From: Paenibacillus gyeongsangnamensis
Lineage (GTDB): Bacteria > Bacillota > Bacilli > Paenibacillales > NBRC-103111
NCBI RefSeq assembly: GCF_027533625.1
Contig: NZ_JAQAGZ010000001.1
Coordinates: 496,001-560,000, forward strand
Direction: 5' to 3'
Length of the DNA stretch: 64,000 nt
Shown: piece after piece, positions 27,178-35,430 of the stretch
How the letters are laid out: each line of letters opens with the position of its first letter
How positions within the stretch are numbered: the first letter of the stretch is position 1
Program-made: the position numbers and the translations under genes
The notes under the pieces: generated by a model
What the model saw: the letters and a program-made list of their open reading frames with translations, nothing else
What the model was told of the DNA's origin: nothing
The model's database searches: none

Positions 27178-27306
27178 GTGCTGGACCGTGCGGGCAGGCT
27201 GCAAATCCCGAAGGCTTATCTTCAGGCGCTCGGGATCGAAGGCAAGGCCTCCATGGAATTCGACGGAGAGAAAATTATTATCCGGACGCCTAAATCGCTA
27301 ACTTGA
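27178..27306 (+). CDS. AbrB-like swapped-hairpin domain, separated from the ATPase by TAG
   Basis: After TAG 27166-27168, the same frame reads EYVVLDRAGRLQIPKAYLQ and ends at TGA 27304-27306. The pattern DRAGRLQIPK...LGI...IIIR is that of SpoVT/AbrB beta-hairpin domains. Two readings are possible. It may be the C-terminal domain of the second ATPase, cut off by one CAG/GAG-to-TAG change. Or it is a separate 42-residue protein started at GTG 27178, which has AGGAG six bases upstream and would be translated by re-initiation. The sequence alone does not decide between them. Confidence 0.65.
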   Translation: MLDRAGRLQIPKAYLQALGIEGKASMEFDGEKIIIRTPKSLT

Positions 27307-27355
27307 CGGGGGCGCCGCCCAGATTAACCATTTTCCAATCGGAGGTTGACTTGAA

Positions 27356-28825
27356 ATGAACAAGTTTTCCAAAAATGCGCTGCTGCTGTCGGTTTGCGGC
27401 GCCTTGACGGTACCTATGCTGTCCGCATGCACGATCAAATCCGCTTCGAGCGACAAGTCTCAGCATGTGCTCCGCATTGCTACGAGCATGGGCTATAATC
27501 CGGAGGACGATTATTTCCGGCAGCGGTTTACCGAGTTGTTCGAGTTCGCCAACCCGAATATCAAGCTCGAATTTGTCCCTACGACGGACCCCAACATGAT
27601 GTATGCCAGACCGGAGCCGAATCAGAAACGCACCGATCCGTATCAGAAGCTGAAGGAAGTCATGCAGGGCGATAACCCGCCTGACGTCGTTATGGTCGGC
27701 TACGAGCAGCTGAGCGATTTGATCGGCAACAACATGCTGACCGATCTGAGCGCCAATATTACGAAGGATAAATTCGATACGAGCGATATCGTGCCCGCCG
27801 TCATCGACGGCCTGAAGAAAATGGGTGACGGCAAGCTGTACGCGCTCGCTCCCACGTTCAGCTCCTCCGCGCTGATCTATAACAAGAAGATGTTCGACGA
27901 CGCCGGTGTGCCTTATCCGAAGGATAAGATGACTTGGGAGGAAGTTTTCGACCTGTCCCGCAGGCTGTCAAAAGGGGATGGCGAGAACCGCAAGTACGGC
28001 TTCTCCTTCTCCACCCAGAACATGGGAGGCGATCTGTATTATGCTTCCCAGGTATACTCCGCTCCGCTGCAGCTGAAGACGTTCGACGACAAGGGCGAGA
28101 AAATGACCGTTGATTCCGATCAGTGGGAGCAGGTGTGGAAGACGCTGCTGCAGCTGAAGACGGAGAAGCTGGTGCCGGAGCAGCAGGAACAAGCCGCCAT
28201 GCGCGCCAAAATGCAGGCCGGCGAATATAACCCGCTTCAATACGACGATTTCCTGTCGAGCCGGGTTGCGATGGCGATCATCAATTACGGTCAGATCAAC
28301 CAGCTGACCAATCAAATGAAGAGCGCGCAGGCTCAGAACCTGAAGGGCTTCACACCGTTCGAATGGGATGTAGTCACGCTCCCGATTCATCAGCAGGCTC
28401 CGGATATGGGCGGGTACATTTATATGGACGGGATTATGGGAATCAACGCTAAGGCGCAAAATGTCGAGGATGCCTGGAAGTATATCAAGTTTATCAACAG
28501 CGAGGAATGGGCGAAGCTCAAATCCAGCAGCACGTATAACCTCGTATCCCGCAAAAAGTATATCAAGCCGAAGGACGGTCTGAATTTCCATATCGAGGCG
28601 TTCACGATGCTCTCGCCGGTTCCGATGACGGACAACAAGTTGTACCGCGAGAAACCGAATTTGTATCAAGTGAACAGCATTGGGCAGCAGAAGTTCCAAC
28701 AGGTCGTCAGCGGCAACCTGAAAGTACGCGAGGCGCTCAAGCAGTGGGCGACTGAGGGAGACGTCATGCTGCAGCAAATCAAGGAGAATCCTGATGCGCC
28801 GTTGAAGCCTGTCCCGATGAAGTGA
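27356..28825 (+). CDS. Extracellular solute-binding lipoprotein (family 1-like)
   Basis: A 489-residue lipoprotein: signal peptide with lipobox LSAC (Cys near residue 25), then a periplasmic-binding-protein fold with DPYQKLKEVMQGDNPPDVVM, ALAPTFSSSALIYNKKMFDDAG and WKYIKFINSEEWAKL, typical of the carbohydrate/peptide family 1 group. No importer permease (MalF/MalG type) is nearby; the gene sits inside a MacB-like exporter run, after the second ATPase and before the secreted multi-module protein. It may be an orphan binding protein or a sensing or capture part of the efflux system. The start ATG 27356 has GGAGGTTGAC. Confidence 0.88.
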   Translation: MNKFSKNALLLSVCGALTVPMLSACTIKSASSDKSQHVLRIATSMGYNPEDDYFRQRFTELFEFANPNIKLEFVPTTDPNMMYARPEPNQKRTDPYQKLKEVMQGDNPPDVVMVGYEQLSDLIGNNMLTDLSANITKDKFDTSDIVPAVIDGLKKMGDGKLYALAPTFSSSALIYNKKMFDDAGVPYPKDKMTWEEVFDLSRRLSKGDGENRKYGFSFSTQNMGGDLYYASQVYSAPLQLKTFDDKGEKMTVDSDQWEQVWKTLLQLKTEKLVPEQQEQAAMRAKMQAGEYNPLQYDDFLSSRVAMAIINYGQINQLTNQMKSAQAQNLKGFTPFEWDVVTLPIHQQAPDMGGYIYMDGIMGINAKAQNVEDAWKYIKFINSEEWAKLKSSSTYNLVSRKKYIKPKDGLNFHIEAFTMLSPVPMTDNKLYREKPNLYQVNSIGQQKFQQVVSGNLKVREALKQWATEGDVMLQQIKENPDAPLKPVPMK

Positions 28826-28854
28826 TGGAGCCGGTTGACGACATCACGCAAAAC

Positions 28855-29212
28855 CTATCCCATGCTTACGAAGCCGGCTTTGCTAAAGCAAAGCCCAGCT
28901 TATGCTTACGATGCAGTTTTGCTAAAGCAAAACTTCAGATTGACGAGAAACCCTAATATGCTGAAAAATGCCAAAGGTGTAGGTGGGGTATCCCCTGTAG
29001 GAGCGATAGCGTCTGCCTTTGTTATCGGAAAATTACCGCTGTATAACGTATTATTGAAAATTTTCCGATAACAACAGCGGCCGGAAGGGGATACCCCACC
29101 GGAGTACCAAGGCAGATTTCTCTATTTCATGGGTTTCTCTACAGCCTGTAGTTTTGCTAAAGCAAAACCTAGCCAATGCTTACGAAGCCGGCTTTGCTAC
29201 GCAAAGCCCTGA
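28855..29212 (+). repeat. Cluster of palindromic repeats between two coding regions
   Basis: The 403-bp gap holds nested repeats. A unit with GAAGCCGGCTTTGC followed by AAGCAAAGCCC occurs at about 28869 and 29184. The palindrome GTTTTGCTAAAGCAAAAC occurs at about 28916 and 29152. Between them is a hairpin-like block whose outer arms are GGTGGGGTATCCCC (28983-28998) and GGGGATACCCCACC (29077-29092) and whose inner arms are TTATCGGAAAATT and AATTTTCCGATAA. CTGCCTT and AAGGCAG form a further inverted pair. It looks like a mosaic of short palindromic elements or a small MITE inserted in the operon. Short open frames across it have no supported coding content. Confidence 0.8.
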
Positions 29213-29228
29213 GGAGGTCCCCAACCAG

Positions 29229-31445
29229 ATGAAGCCTAAAAACAAAACCAACAAAACCGGCATTCTGCTCCTGGCCGCAGCGCTCAGCCTCGGCTCCGCC
29301 GTTTCGGCCTTTGCTGCGGACGGCGGGGCTGCGCCTCCTTCATCGGGGCCAGGGGCCGTGCTCTCCATGGGCACGTCTCCCGCGCTCGGGCAGGTCCCGA
29401 TCGGAGGAGGCAGCTATTTTGAAGTGAGGAACGTATCGATGCTGCCCGATTCCGGCAGCAAGACGGTTACGTTCACGCTTACCGTAACGAACGGAGGCAG
29501 CAGCGAGCTGCTGTTTATCGACTATTGGGTTCGGTTAAAGACGAAGTCGGGCAATGATCTTTCCGTACGCGTTCTGCCCCAGGACAAGGACAAGAACCGG
29601 ATAAGCCCTAAGTCCAGCCAGGACATTTCCTTCTATGCGACGGTGAATGAAGCAACGGAATTAAACGATTTGATTTTTCAGCTGATCAAGTGGGATTTCA
29701 GCCAGCCGAATTTTGAGCGTGCTCTTGGCGAGATCCCGGTTCCGGACGATTATAACATCGTGGCCAAGGCAGGAGAATCGCAGACGATTCAGATGGCCGG
29801 CAACCCCGTAAAGACGACGGTCAAAAAAGTGCTGCTCGGCAAGAACGAAAAAAATTATACCCCTACCGTCGTACTGACGGTGCAAAATACCGGCTCCCGA
29901 AGCTCCGCCGTTCCCTCTTATCAGTATTTGCTCCGAACGGCCGGAGGTGATATGTATCCGCTCGAAGCGAAAGGGATTAAGGACCTGGTCATTAATCCGA
30001 AGACGGATAAAGATATCGAGCTTTCCGGCTCCGTCCCCGTTTCGGTCTTTACGGAGGGCTGGCAGCTGGTGATCGTCCAGAACGCAGCCGATTTAAAGCT
30101 GAATCTGCCGATCGCCTTCTATGAGCTTCCGAGCGTCACCGATCCGGACAACGTGGACAGCGGCAAGGAATATACCTTCACGAACGAGAAAGGAACTTAT
30201 ACGACGCAGCTGAACGCCGTTCAGCGGCTGCCATGGGAGGACCAGGACATTTTGACAGCCCGGCTGACGCTGTCGGACAAAGGTCCGGAATCGCTGCCGA
30301 TTCCCGATTTTGCCGGCTATTTCATGCTGGATGACAATGTGAAGGTCGAGGCGAAGCTCATTCGCACGGATAATGTCATCGGCCTGGCTCCGGGCGCTTC
30401 CACGCAAATTCAATTTATCGGCAAGATCCCGTATACGTACGAATTCGGCAAGGTGAAGCTGGTGCTTCAGGAGAAGAAGGGAAGCGACGGCGGCTCTTCC
30501 GGCTCCGGTACGGCTGCGCAAACGACCATTCTGCTGGAATTCGTCCACCGCTCCGAGATGATGAATATGACTTACAACAACGTCGGGGAAACGTTCAAAT
30601 CCACCGGCGTGGGCCGCAGCGCAAGCTACAGCGTAAGAGGGGTTACGACTTATTCGGGCGATACGGAGGACATGTTTGCGGTCCAGATGGAAGTGACGAA
30701 TCTGGAGAAGCGCTTCTCGGATGTGACGAAGCTGGTGGCCCAGTTCAAGACGTCGGACGGAACGGTTTATCCGGCAGCCGTCTCGGAGATCAAGAACAAG
30801 ATCAGCCCGAACGGCAAGGTGATTCTGATGCTGTCGAGTCCGGTACCGCGCAGCTTTCCTACCTCGGGCATGCACGTGATGATCGGCGAAGCGGTCACCG
30901 AAGACAAGCTGACGGCCGGTGACAAGAAGCCCGACGCTTATGTGAATGCAGCAGCCTTCTGGCTTCCTCAGGAAAGCTACTCGGTGAAGCCGGATTTGAT
31001 GGATCTCGATTTGACGCCCTACAAGCTGTCGATCAATCATATCAATACATGGCTGGATCAGCAGGGCGTCGGTCTGAAGTTCAATTATGAGCTGAGCAAG
31101 GATTTGCTGATGCAAACGAATACGGACGGCAGGAAGCTTGTCATCGGGCTCGAGGATGAGAAAGGCCAAATCAAATTTACCCGTGAATTTGACTTTAAGG
31201 ACTTCGAGGGGGCTACACCGCAAAATCCGGGTACAGGCTCCGGAACGCCCTCTGGCACGACCGATGACAAGGACAAGATCAAGCTCGGGAAAGTGGAAAA
31301 TTTCGAGATCAAGGTCAATGACCGAAACTTGATTTTCTTTGTCGAAACCCTCAAAAACTACAAGCTTAACATTTACGATTCGTTCCAAGGCCATAAGAAG
31401 CTGCTGGCTTCCAAAAAAATTCAATGGTTTGAACCGACGGACTGA
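29229..31445 (+). CDS. Large secreted multi-module protein of unknown function
   Basis: A 738-residue exported protein starting at ATG 29229 (GAGGAGG); signal peptide to about residue 29 (SAVSAFAADG), no lipobox and no C-terminal anchor. The mature part is built from about five beta-rich modules of roughly 110-130 residues. They share a pattern: a strand such as VVLTVQNTG, a PxY/PDF step, a GxxY strand, an INPKT or ISPNG turn and a closing strand ending VP. This looks like repeated Ig/CARDB-like beta-sandwiches. A Gly/Ser/Thr linker (TGSGTPSGT) precedes the last module. It is the last gene of the MacB-like run. A related protein closes the RND run (36712). Confidence 0.75.
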   Translation: MKPKNKTNKTGILLLAAALSLGSAVSAFAADGGAAPPSSGPGAVLSMGTSPALGQVPIGGGSYFEVRNVSMLPDSGSKTVTFTLTVTNGGSSELLFIDYWVRLKTKSGNDLSVRVLPQDKDKNRISPKSSQDISFYATVNEATELNDLIFQLIKWDFSQPNFERALGEIPVPDDYNIVAKAGESQTIQMAGNPVKTTVKKVLLGKNEKNYTPTVVLTVQNTGSRSSAVPSYQYLLRTAGGDMYPLEAKGIKDLVINPKTDKDIELSGSVPVSVFTEGWQLVIVQNAADLKLNLPIAFYELPSVTDPDNVDSGKEYTFTNEKGTYTTQLNAVQRLPWEDQDILTARLTLSDKGPESLPIPDFAGYFMLDDNVKVEAKLIRTDNVIGLAPGASTQIQFIGKIPYTYEFGKVKLVLQEKKGSDGGSSGSGTAAQTTILLEFVHRSEMMNMTYNNVGETFKSTGVGRSASYSVRGVTTYSGDTEDMFAVQMEVTNLEKRFSDVTKLVAQFKTSDGTVYPAAVSEIKNKISPNGKVILMLSSPVPRSFPTSGMHVMIGEAVTEDKLTAGDKKPDAYVNAAAFWLPQESYSVKPDLMDLDLTPYKLSINHINTWLDQQGVGLKFNYELSKDLLMQTNTDGRKLVIGLEDEKGQIKFTREFDFKDFEGATPQNPGTGSGTPSGTTDDKDKIKLGKVENFEIKVNDRNLIFFVETLKNYKLNIYDSFQGHKKLLASKKIQWFEPTD

Positions 31446-31479
31446 TCCGGATGGATTCTTATCTCGTTCTTTATTTCAG

Positions 31480-31536
31480 TGAAACCGTTCCTGCCCACGG
31501 TCTCGAACGATCGGGAAGGAACGGTTTTCCGTTTTT
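31480..31536 (+). terminator. Intrinsic terminator after the first efflux run
   Basis: AAACCGTTCCT and AGGAACGGTTT form a long stem with a further CCC/GGG pairing inside, followed by a T-rich tract. It separates the MacB-like run from the MarR-RND run. Confidence 0.85.
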
Positions 31537-31585
31537 CGCTTAAGAACACTTAGTCAAATAAAGATTAATTTATAGTTGGATGTAT

Positions 31586-31614
31586 TGACACATTTTACTA
31601 GTTGATTTATGTTA
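31586..31614 (+). promoter_or_regulatory. Sigma-A promoter of the MarR-RND operon with operator-like repeats
   Basis: TTGACA (31586-31591, perfect) and TATGTT (31609-31614) are 17 bp apart. Immediately downstream, TAACA...TGTTA (about 31622-31648) and GTTAAC/CTTAAC half-sites overlap the start region and could bind the MarR/GbsR-type protein encoded next. Confidence 0.75.
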
Positions 31615-31659
31615 TTACCGTTAACAATGTTCTTAACGATAAATGTTAGAGGGGTCTAT

Positions 31660-32214
31660 ATGAATCCGAGTTCAACTCCGCAGAATTTCACCGAACTGAA
31701 GCAGTTTTTCAGCAACCACATGTCGCTTTCCTTTGAAACAGACGGCTTCAGTCCGTTAGTGGGGCGAATCTTCTCGCAGCTTCTGTTTGCCCCTGAACCG
31801 TTAAGTCTTCAGGAGATGGCCGATCAATTGAACGTAACCAAAGCGGCGATCAGCGTCCAGGTTCGTACGCTTGAGAAGCACTGCATGTGTCACAAGCTGC
31901 CTACCGCAAACGACCGGAGAGACTACTACCATATCGCCGACGATTTCAGCGCAACGGTAATCCGCACGACCGTACATAAGATGAAAGCCATTCAGCTGCA
32001 TATTTTGCATATGCTTGATTTGTTCAAGAGGATTCCGCCGGCCGGGCAGGAAGAACAGGCTGCTTACGATGCGGCGAAGCTGCGCTTTTTGGAGATGAAA
32101 GCCTTGTATGAATTGATCCTGTCCCGTATGGAAGGTCTGGAGGAGGAATGGGGACGAAAGCGGGAGCAGTTGATGAGAGATGTCGGTTCGGAAACTTCCG
32201 AGGAAAAATTTTGA
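31660..32214 (+). CDS. MarR/GbsR-family transcriptional regulator
   Basis: A 184-residue winged-helix regulator. The recognition region is LSLQEMADQLNVTKAAISVQ (about residues 48-67), followed by the wing DRRDYYHIADD, the layout of GbsR-type MarR proteins. The start ATG 31660 has AGAGGGG six bases upstream; the in-frame ATG 31609 lies inside the promoter. It is the first gene before an RND pump, so it most likely represses the pump operon until an effector binds, as is usual for MarR proteins next to efflux genes. Confidence 0.88.
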   Translation: MNPSSTPQNFTELKQFFSNHMSLSFETDGFSPLVGRIFSQLLFAPEPLSLQEMADQLNVTKAAISVQVRTLEKHCMCHKLPTANDRRDYYHIADDFSATVIRTTVHKMKAIQLHILHMLDLFKRIPPAGQEEQAAYDAAKLRFLEMKALYELILSRMEGLEEEWGRKREQLMRDVGSETSEEKF

Positions 32215-32273
32215 AGGGATGCCTGCGGACTCGTCGTCTAAGTAGACAGCAATTGTGATGGAGGAGTAGAGAG

Positions 32274-35200
32274 ATGAATAAACTTACCGTTTTTTCAATG
32301 AAGAACATCACCGCAATCATTATTCTTATTGTGATTTTGGTTTGCGGCGGGATTTATTCTTCAACGACGCTGAAGGTGGAGAGCATGCCGGATATTTCAT
32401 TTCCGGTCGTACTTGTGAATACCCAGTACCTGGCGCCTCCCAAGGATGTGCTGGAGGACGTCACGAAACCGCTGGAGAAGGCGGTCGCTGGTCTGGATGG
32501 GATCAAGAATTTAACCTCCACTTCCAGTGACAACTTTTCTTCGATTGTCATTGAGCTTGAGCAAAACAAGAAGCCCGATGACGTGAAAAAGGACGTCGAG
32601 AGTCTGATCTCGAACGTTAAGCTGCCGCAAAGCTCGGAGAAGCCGAAAGTTCAGACGTTCGGATTTGCGTCGCAGCCGGTCTATTATTTGTCCATTTACG
32701 GCAGCAACGGCATGAATCAAGAAGAACTGGATAAGGTTTACAAGGATGTGATCCTTCCGGGCTTCAACTCCATTAAAGGCATTGACCACGTCGACTCGAT
32801 CGGCAATCAGGAATCGGTGCTGACGATGAAAATGGACGTCAACGCCATCAACAACTACGGCTTGACGCCGGCGCAAGTATCGCAGAATATCAAGGCGGCT
32901 CTGGCGACCGCCCCGGCCGGATCGGTCGATTTTAACGGGAATACCCAGATGGTCCGGGTCAAGACCGATCTCGACTCGATCTACAATCTTGAGAATATGA
33001 AAATCACGACGGCAAGCGGCACTACCGTCATGCTGAAGCAAATCGCCAAAGTTGAAGCCATTTCGGAATCGACCTTTTTGTCCCGCTTGAACGGTCAGCC
33101 GGCGATCGGTGTCAACTTGTACAAAACAAAGAACGCAAATGCCGTACAATTCGGAGCAGACGCCGATAAGCTGATGGATGGGTGGAAAAAGGATTATCCT
33201 AACATCACCTTCCATACGATCTATAACAGCGCCGTGGACATTAAAGAGTCGGTCAACGGCATGGTACGCGAAGGCGCGCTCGGAGCGGTCCTCGCTTCCA
33301 TCATGATTCTGCTCTTTCTAAGAAACATTCGCATGACGTTGATCGTTTTAGTCTCTATCCCGCTTTCTATCCTGATCACGCTGATGGTCATGGCTCCGCT
33401 AGGTATATCGCTTAACATTATGACGCTTGGCGGGATGGCGATTGCGATCGGGCGGGTCGTAGACGACAGTATCGTCGTTATTGAGAATATTTACAGCCAG
33501 CTGCAGCGGGCGCAGGAACGGAGCGAATCCGTAATTCGGCTTGCAACCGCCCAGGTTTCTTCTGCGATCACGTCCTCGACCATTACAACGGTTGGCGTCT
33601 TCGCGCCGATTGCGCTCGTCAGCGGGGTGCTGGGCGAGGTGTTCCGGCCTTTCGCGGTTACCCTGGTCGTCGCGCTGCTGTCCTCGTTGATCGTTGCCGT
33701 TACGGTAATCCCGATGCTGGCGAAGCTGATGGTGCTCGGAAGCAAGAACATCAAGCACCACGATGAGGAGGCGGTCGGCAAGCTGTCGCTTACCTACAAG
33801 CGAACGCTGCTGTGGTCGCTCAACAACCGCAAGAAAACGGCGTTTCTGGCCTTTATTTTATTTCTTGCTACCCTTGCGGGAACGACGCCTTTCCTGGCGA
33901 CGTCTTTCATGCCCGAGAGCGAGTCCGACAAAATGATGATGTTCAATATCAAGATGCCTCGTGAAACGACCATCGAAACGATGAACGAAAAAGTCAAGGA
34001 AATCGAAGCGATGATGCGCGAGGCGAAGGATCCTGCCGGTCAGCCGACCTTTGATTACGTCGAGTCACTGATCGGTTACAACAATGGCACGGACCGGATT
34101 GCTTACCGTTCGCAATTTTTTGCTTCCGCATCAAAGAATTCCAATGCCAAGCAAGTGGTCAAGGACTTCAAAGAGAAGATGCTGTATTTAATGCCGAAAG
34201 GCTCGGAGGCGGAGGCTCAGCTGCTGAGCGGGGGAGGGCCTCCGTCGGGCGGCGCCGATTTCTCCTACATGCTTAAGAGTGACGACTTGAACTCCCTGAT
34301 GACGGGAGCGGAGTTGGTTAAAGCCAAGATGAAGGAATTCCCCGAGCTGAACGATATAAAGGACAGCTTGAGCGAGAAGAAAACCGAGGTTGAAGTCAGC
34401 GTAGATCAGAACAAAGCCCGACTGTACGGACTGTCCTCCGCACAAATCATGGACACGGTACGCAGCTGGCTGGCCGAAGAAAAAATCGGGGACTTGAAGT
34501 TCGATAATACGACCTTCAAGACCAAAGTGATGTTGGATCCAGCATTTAAGAACTCGGTCGATAAGATCGGACGCTTTACTATAAAGACGCCTACGGGTAC
34601 GACGGTCAATTTGAACGAGATTGCCAAAATCCGCCAAATCGATGCGCCGGTCGCTATCACCCGTGACACACAAGAACAGTATGTAAAAGTTACCGCTTCG
34701 ATCGACAGCAAGGATAAGGGAGGCGTCAGCAAGAAGGTGAGCGATGCCCTGAAAACCGTCGAGCTGCCAAGCGGAGTCCGGGCACAAGTGAAAGGCGTTA
34801 CGGACGATATCCAAACGAGCTTCTTCCAAATGTTCATTGCCATGGGCGCTTCGATCTTTATTGTTTATCTGGTCATGGTGCTTGCCTTCGGGAATGCCAG
34901 CGCGCCGTTCGCGATCCTCTTCTCTCTGCCGCTTGCGGCCATCGGAGGACTGCTTGGACTGCTCATTACACATGAGTCCGTAAATATCACCTCCCTCATC
35001 GGCTTCCTCATGCTGATCGGGGTCGTAGTAACGAACGCGATCGTGCTTGTCGACCGGGTACAGCAGCTTCGCGAAGCGGGGCACTCCGTACGCGATGCCT
35101 TGATTGAAGCGGGGATGACGCGTCTTCGTCCAATTATTATGACGGCGGGAGCGACCATCATCGCACTGCTGCCGCTGGGACTCGGTTTGTCCAAAGGAAC

Positions 35201-35387
35201 GCTCATTTCCAAAGGGCTCGCTGTGGTCGTTATCGGAGGTCTGACCACATCCACACTGCTGACGCTCGTGGTCGTTCCGGTCATGTATGAAATGATTCAT
35301 GGCTTCAACAACCGGATGGGCCGCTTGTTCAAGCGTAAAGAGAAGGCGGCGGCACCGGCGAAATCGGCTGCGGCGCCGACTCCATAA
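32274..35387 (+). CDS. RND-family efflux pump (AcrB/SwrC-like)
   Basis: A 1037-residue pump with the full HAE-RND plan: a first membrane helix (residues 10-30), a large outer loop, a membrane bundle (about 330-535), a second outer loop and a second bundle (about 855-1010). The proton-relay pair is present in GGMAIAIGRVVDDSIVVIEN (two adjacent Asp). Gram-positive members such as SwrC of Bacillus export lipopeptides and confer surfactin self-resistance. The ATG has GGAGGAG upstream. It is followed 43 bp later by its adaptor gene. The substrate is not shown by the sequence, but an amphiphile is a fair guess. Confidence 0.93.
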   Translation: MNKLTVFSMKNITAIIILIVILVCGGIYSSTTLKVESMPDISFPVVLVNTQYLAPPKDVLEDVTKPLEKAVAGLDGIKNLTSTSSDNFSSIVIELEQNKKPDDVKKDVESLISNVKLPQSSEKPKVQTFGFASQPVYYLSIYGSNGMNQEELDKVYKDVILPGFNSIKGIDHVDSIGNQESVLTMKMDVNAINNYGLTPAQVSQNIKAALATAPAGSVDFNGNTQMVRVKTDLDSIYNLENMKITTASGTTVMLKQIAKVEAISESTFLSRLNGQPAIGVNLYKTKNANAVQFGADADKLMDGWKKDYPNITFHTIYNSAVDIKESVNGMVREGALGAVLASIMILLFLRNIRMTLIVLVSIPLSILITLMVMAPLGISLNIMTLGGMAIAIGRVVDDSIVVIENIYSQLQRAQERSESVIRLATAQVSSAITSSTITTVGVFAPIALVSGVLGEVFRPFAVTLVVALLSSLIVAVTVIPMLAKLMVLGSKNIKHHDEEAVGKLSLTYKRTLLWSLNNRKKTAFLAFILFLATLAGTTPFLATSFMPESESDKMMMFNIKMPRETTIETMNEKVKEIEAMMREAKDPAGQPTFDYVESLIGYNNGTDRIAYRSQFFASASKNSNAKQVVKDFKEKMLYLMPKGSEAEAQLLSGGGPPSGGADFSYMLKSDDLNSLMTGAELVKAKMKEFPELNDIKDSLSEKKTEVEVSVDQNKARLYGLSSAQIMDTVRSWLAEEKIGDLKFDNTTFKTKVMLDPAFKNSVDKIGRFTIKTPTGTTVNLNEIAKIRQIDAPVAITRDTQEQYVKVTASIDSKDKGGVSKKVSDALKTVELPSGVRAQVKGVTDDIQTSFFQMFIAMGASIFIVYLVMVLAFGNASAPFAILFSLPLAAIGGLLGLLITHESVNITSLIGFLMLIGVVVTNAIVLVDRVQQLREAGHSVRDALIEAGMTRLRPIIMTAGATIIALLPLGLGLSKGTLISKGLAVVVIGGLTTSTLLTLVVVPVMYEMIHGFNNRMGRLFKRKEKAAAPAKSAAAPTP

Positions 35388-35430
35388 TCAAGATATAGAT
35401 CAGGGAATCAGGGAAAAGGAGAATAAACCA

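Noticed and set aside
28835..29071. A 78-codon frame across the palindromic repeat cluster
   Set aside because: Its codons come from the repeats themselves; no ribosome binding site.
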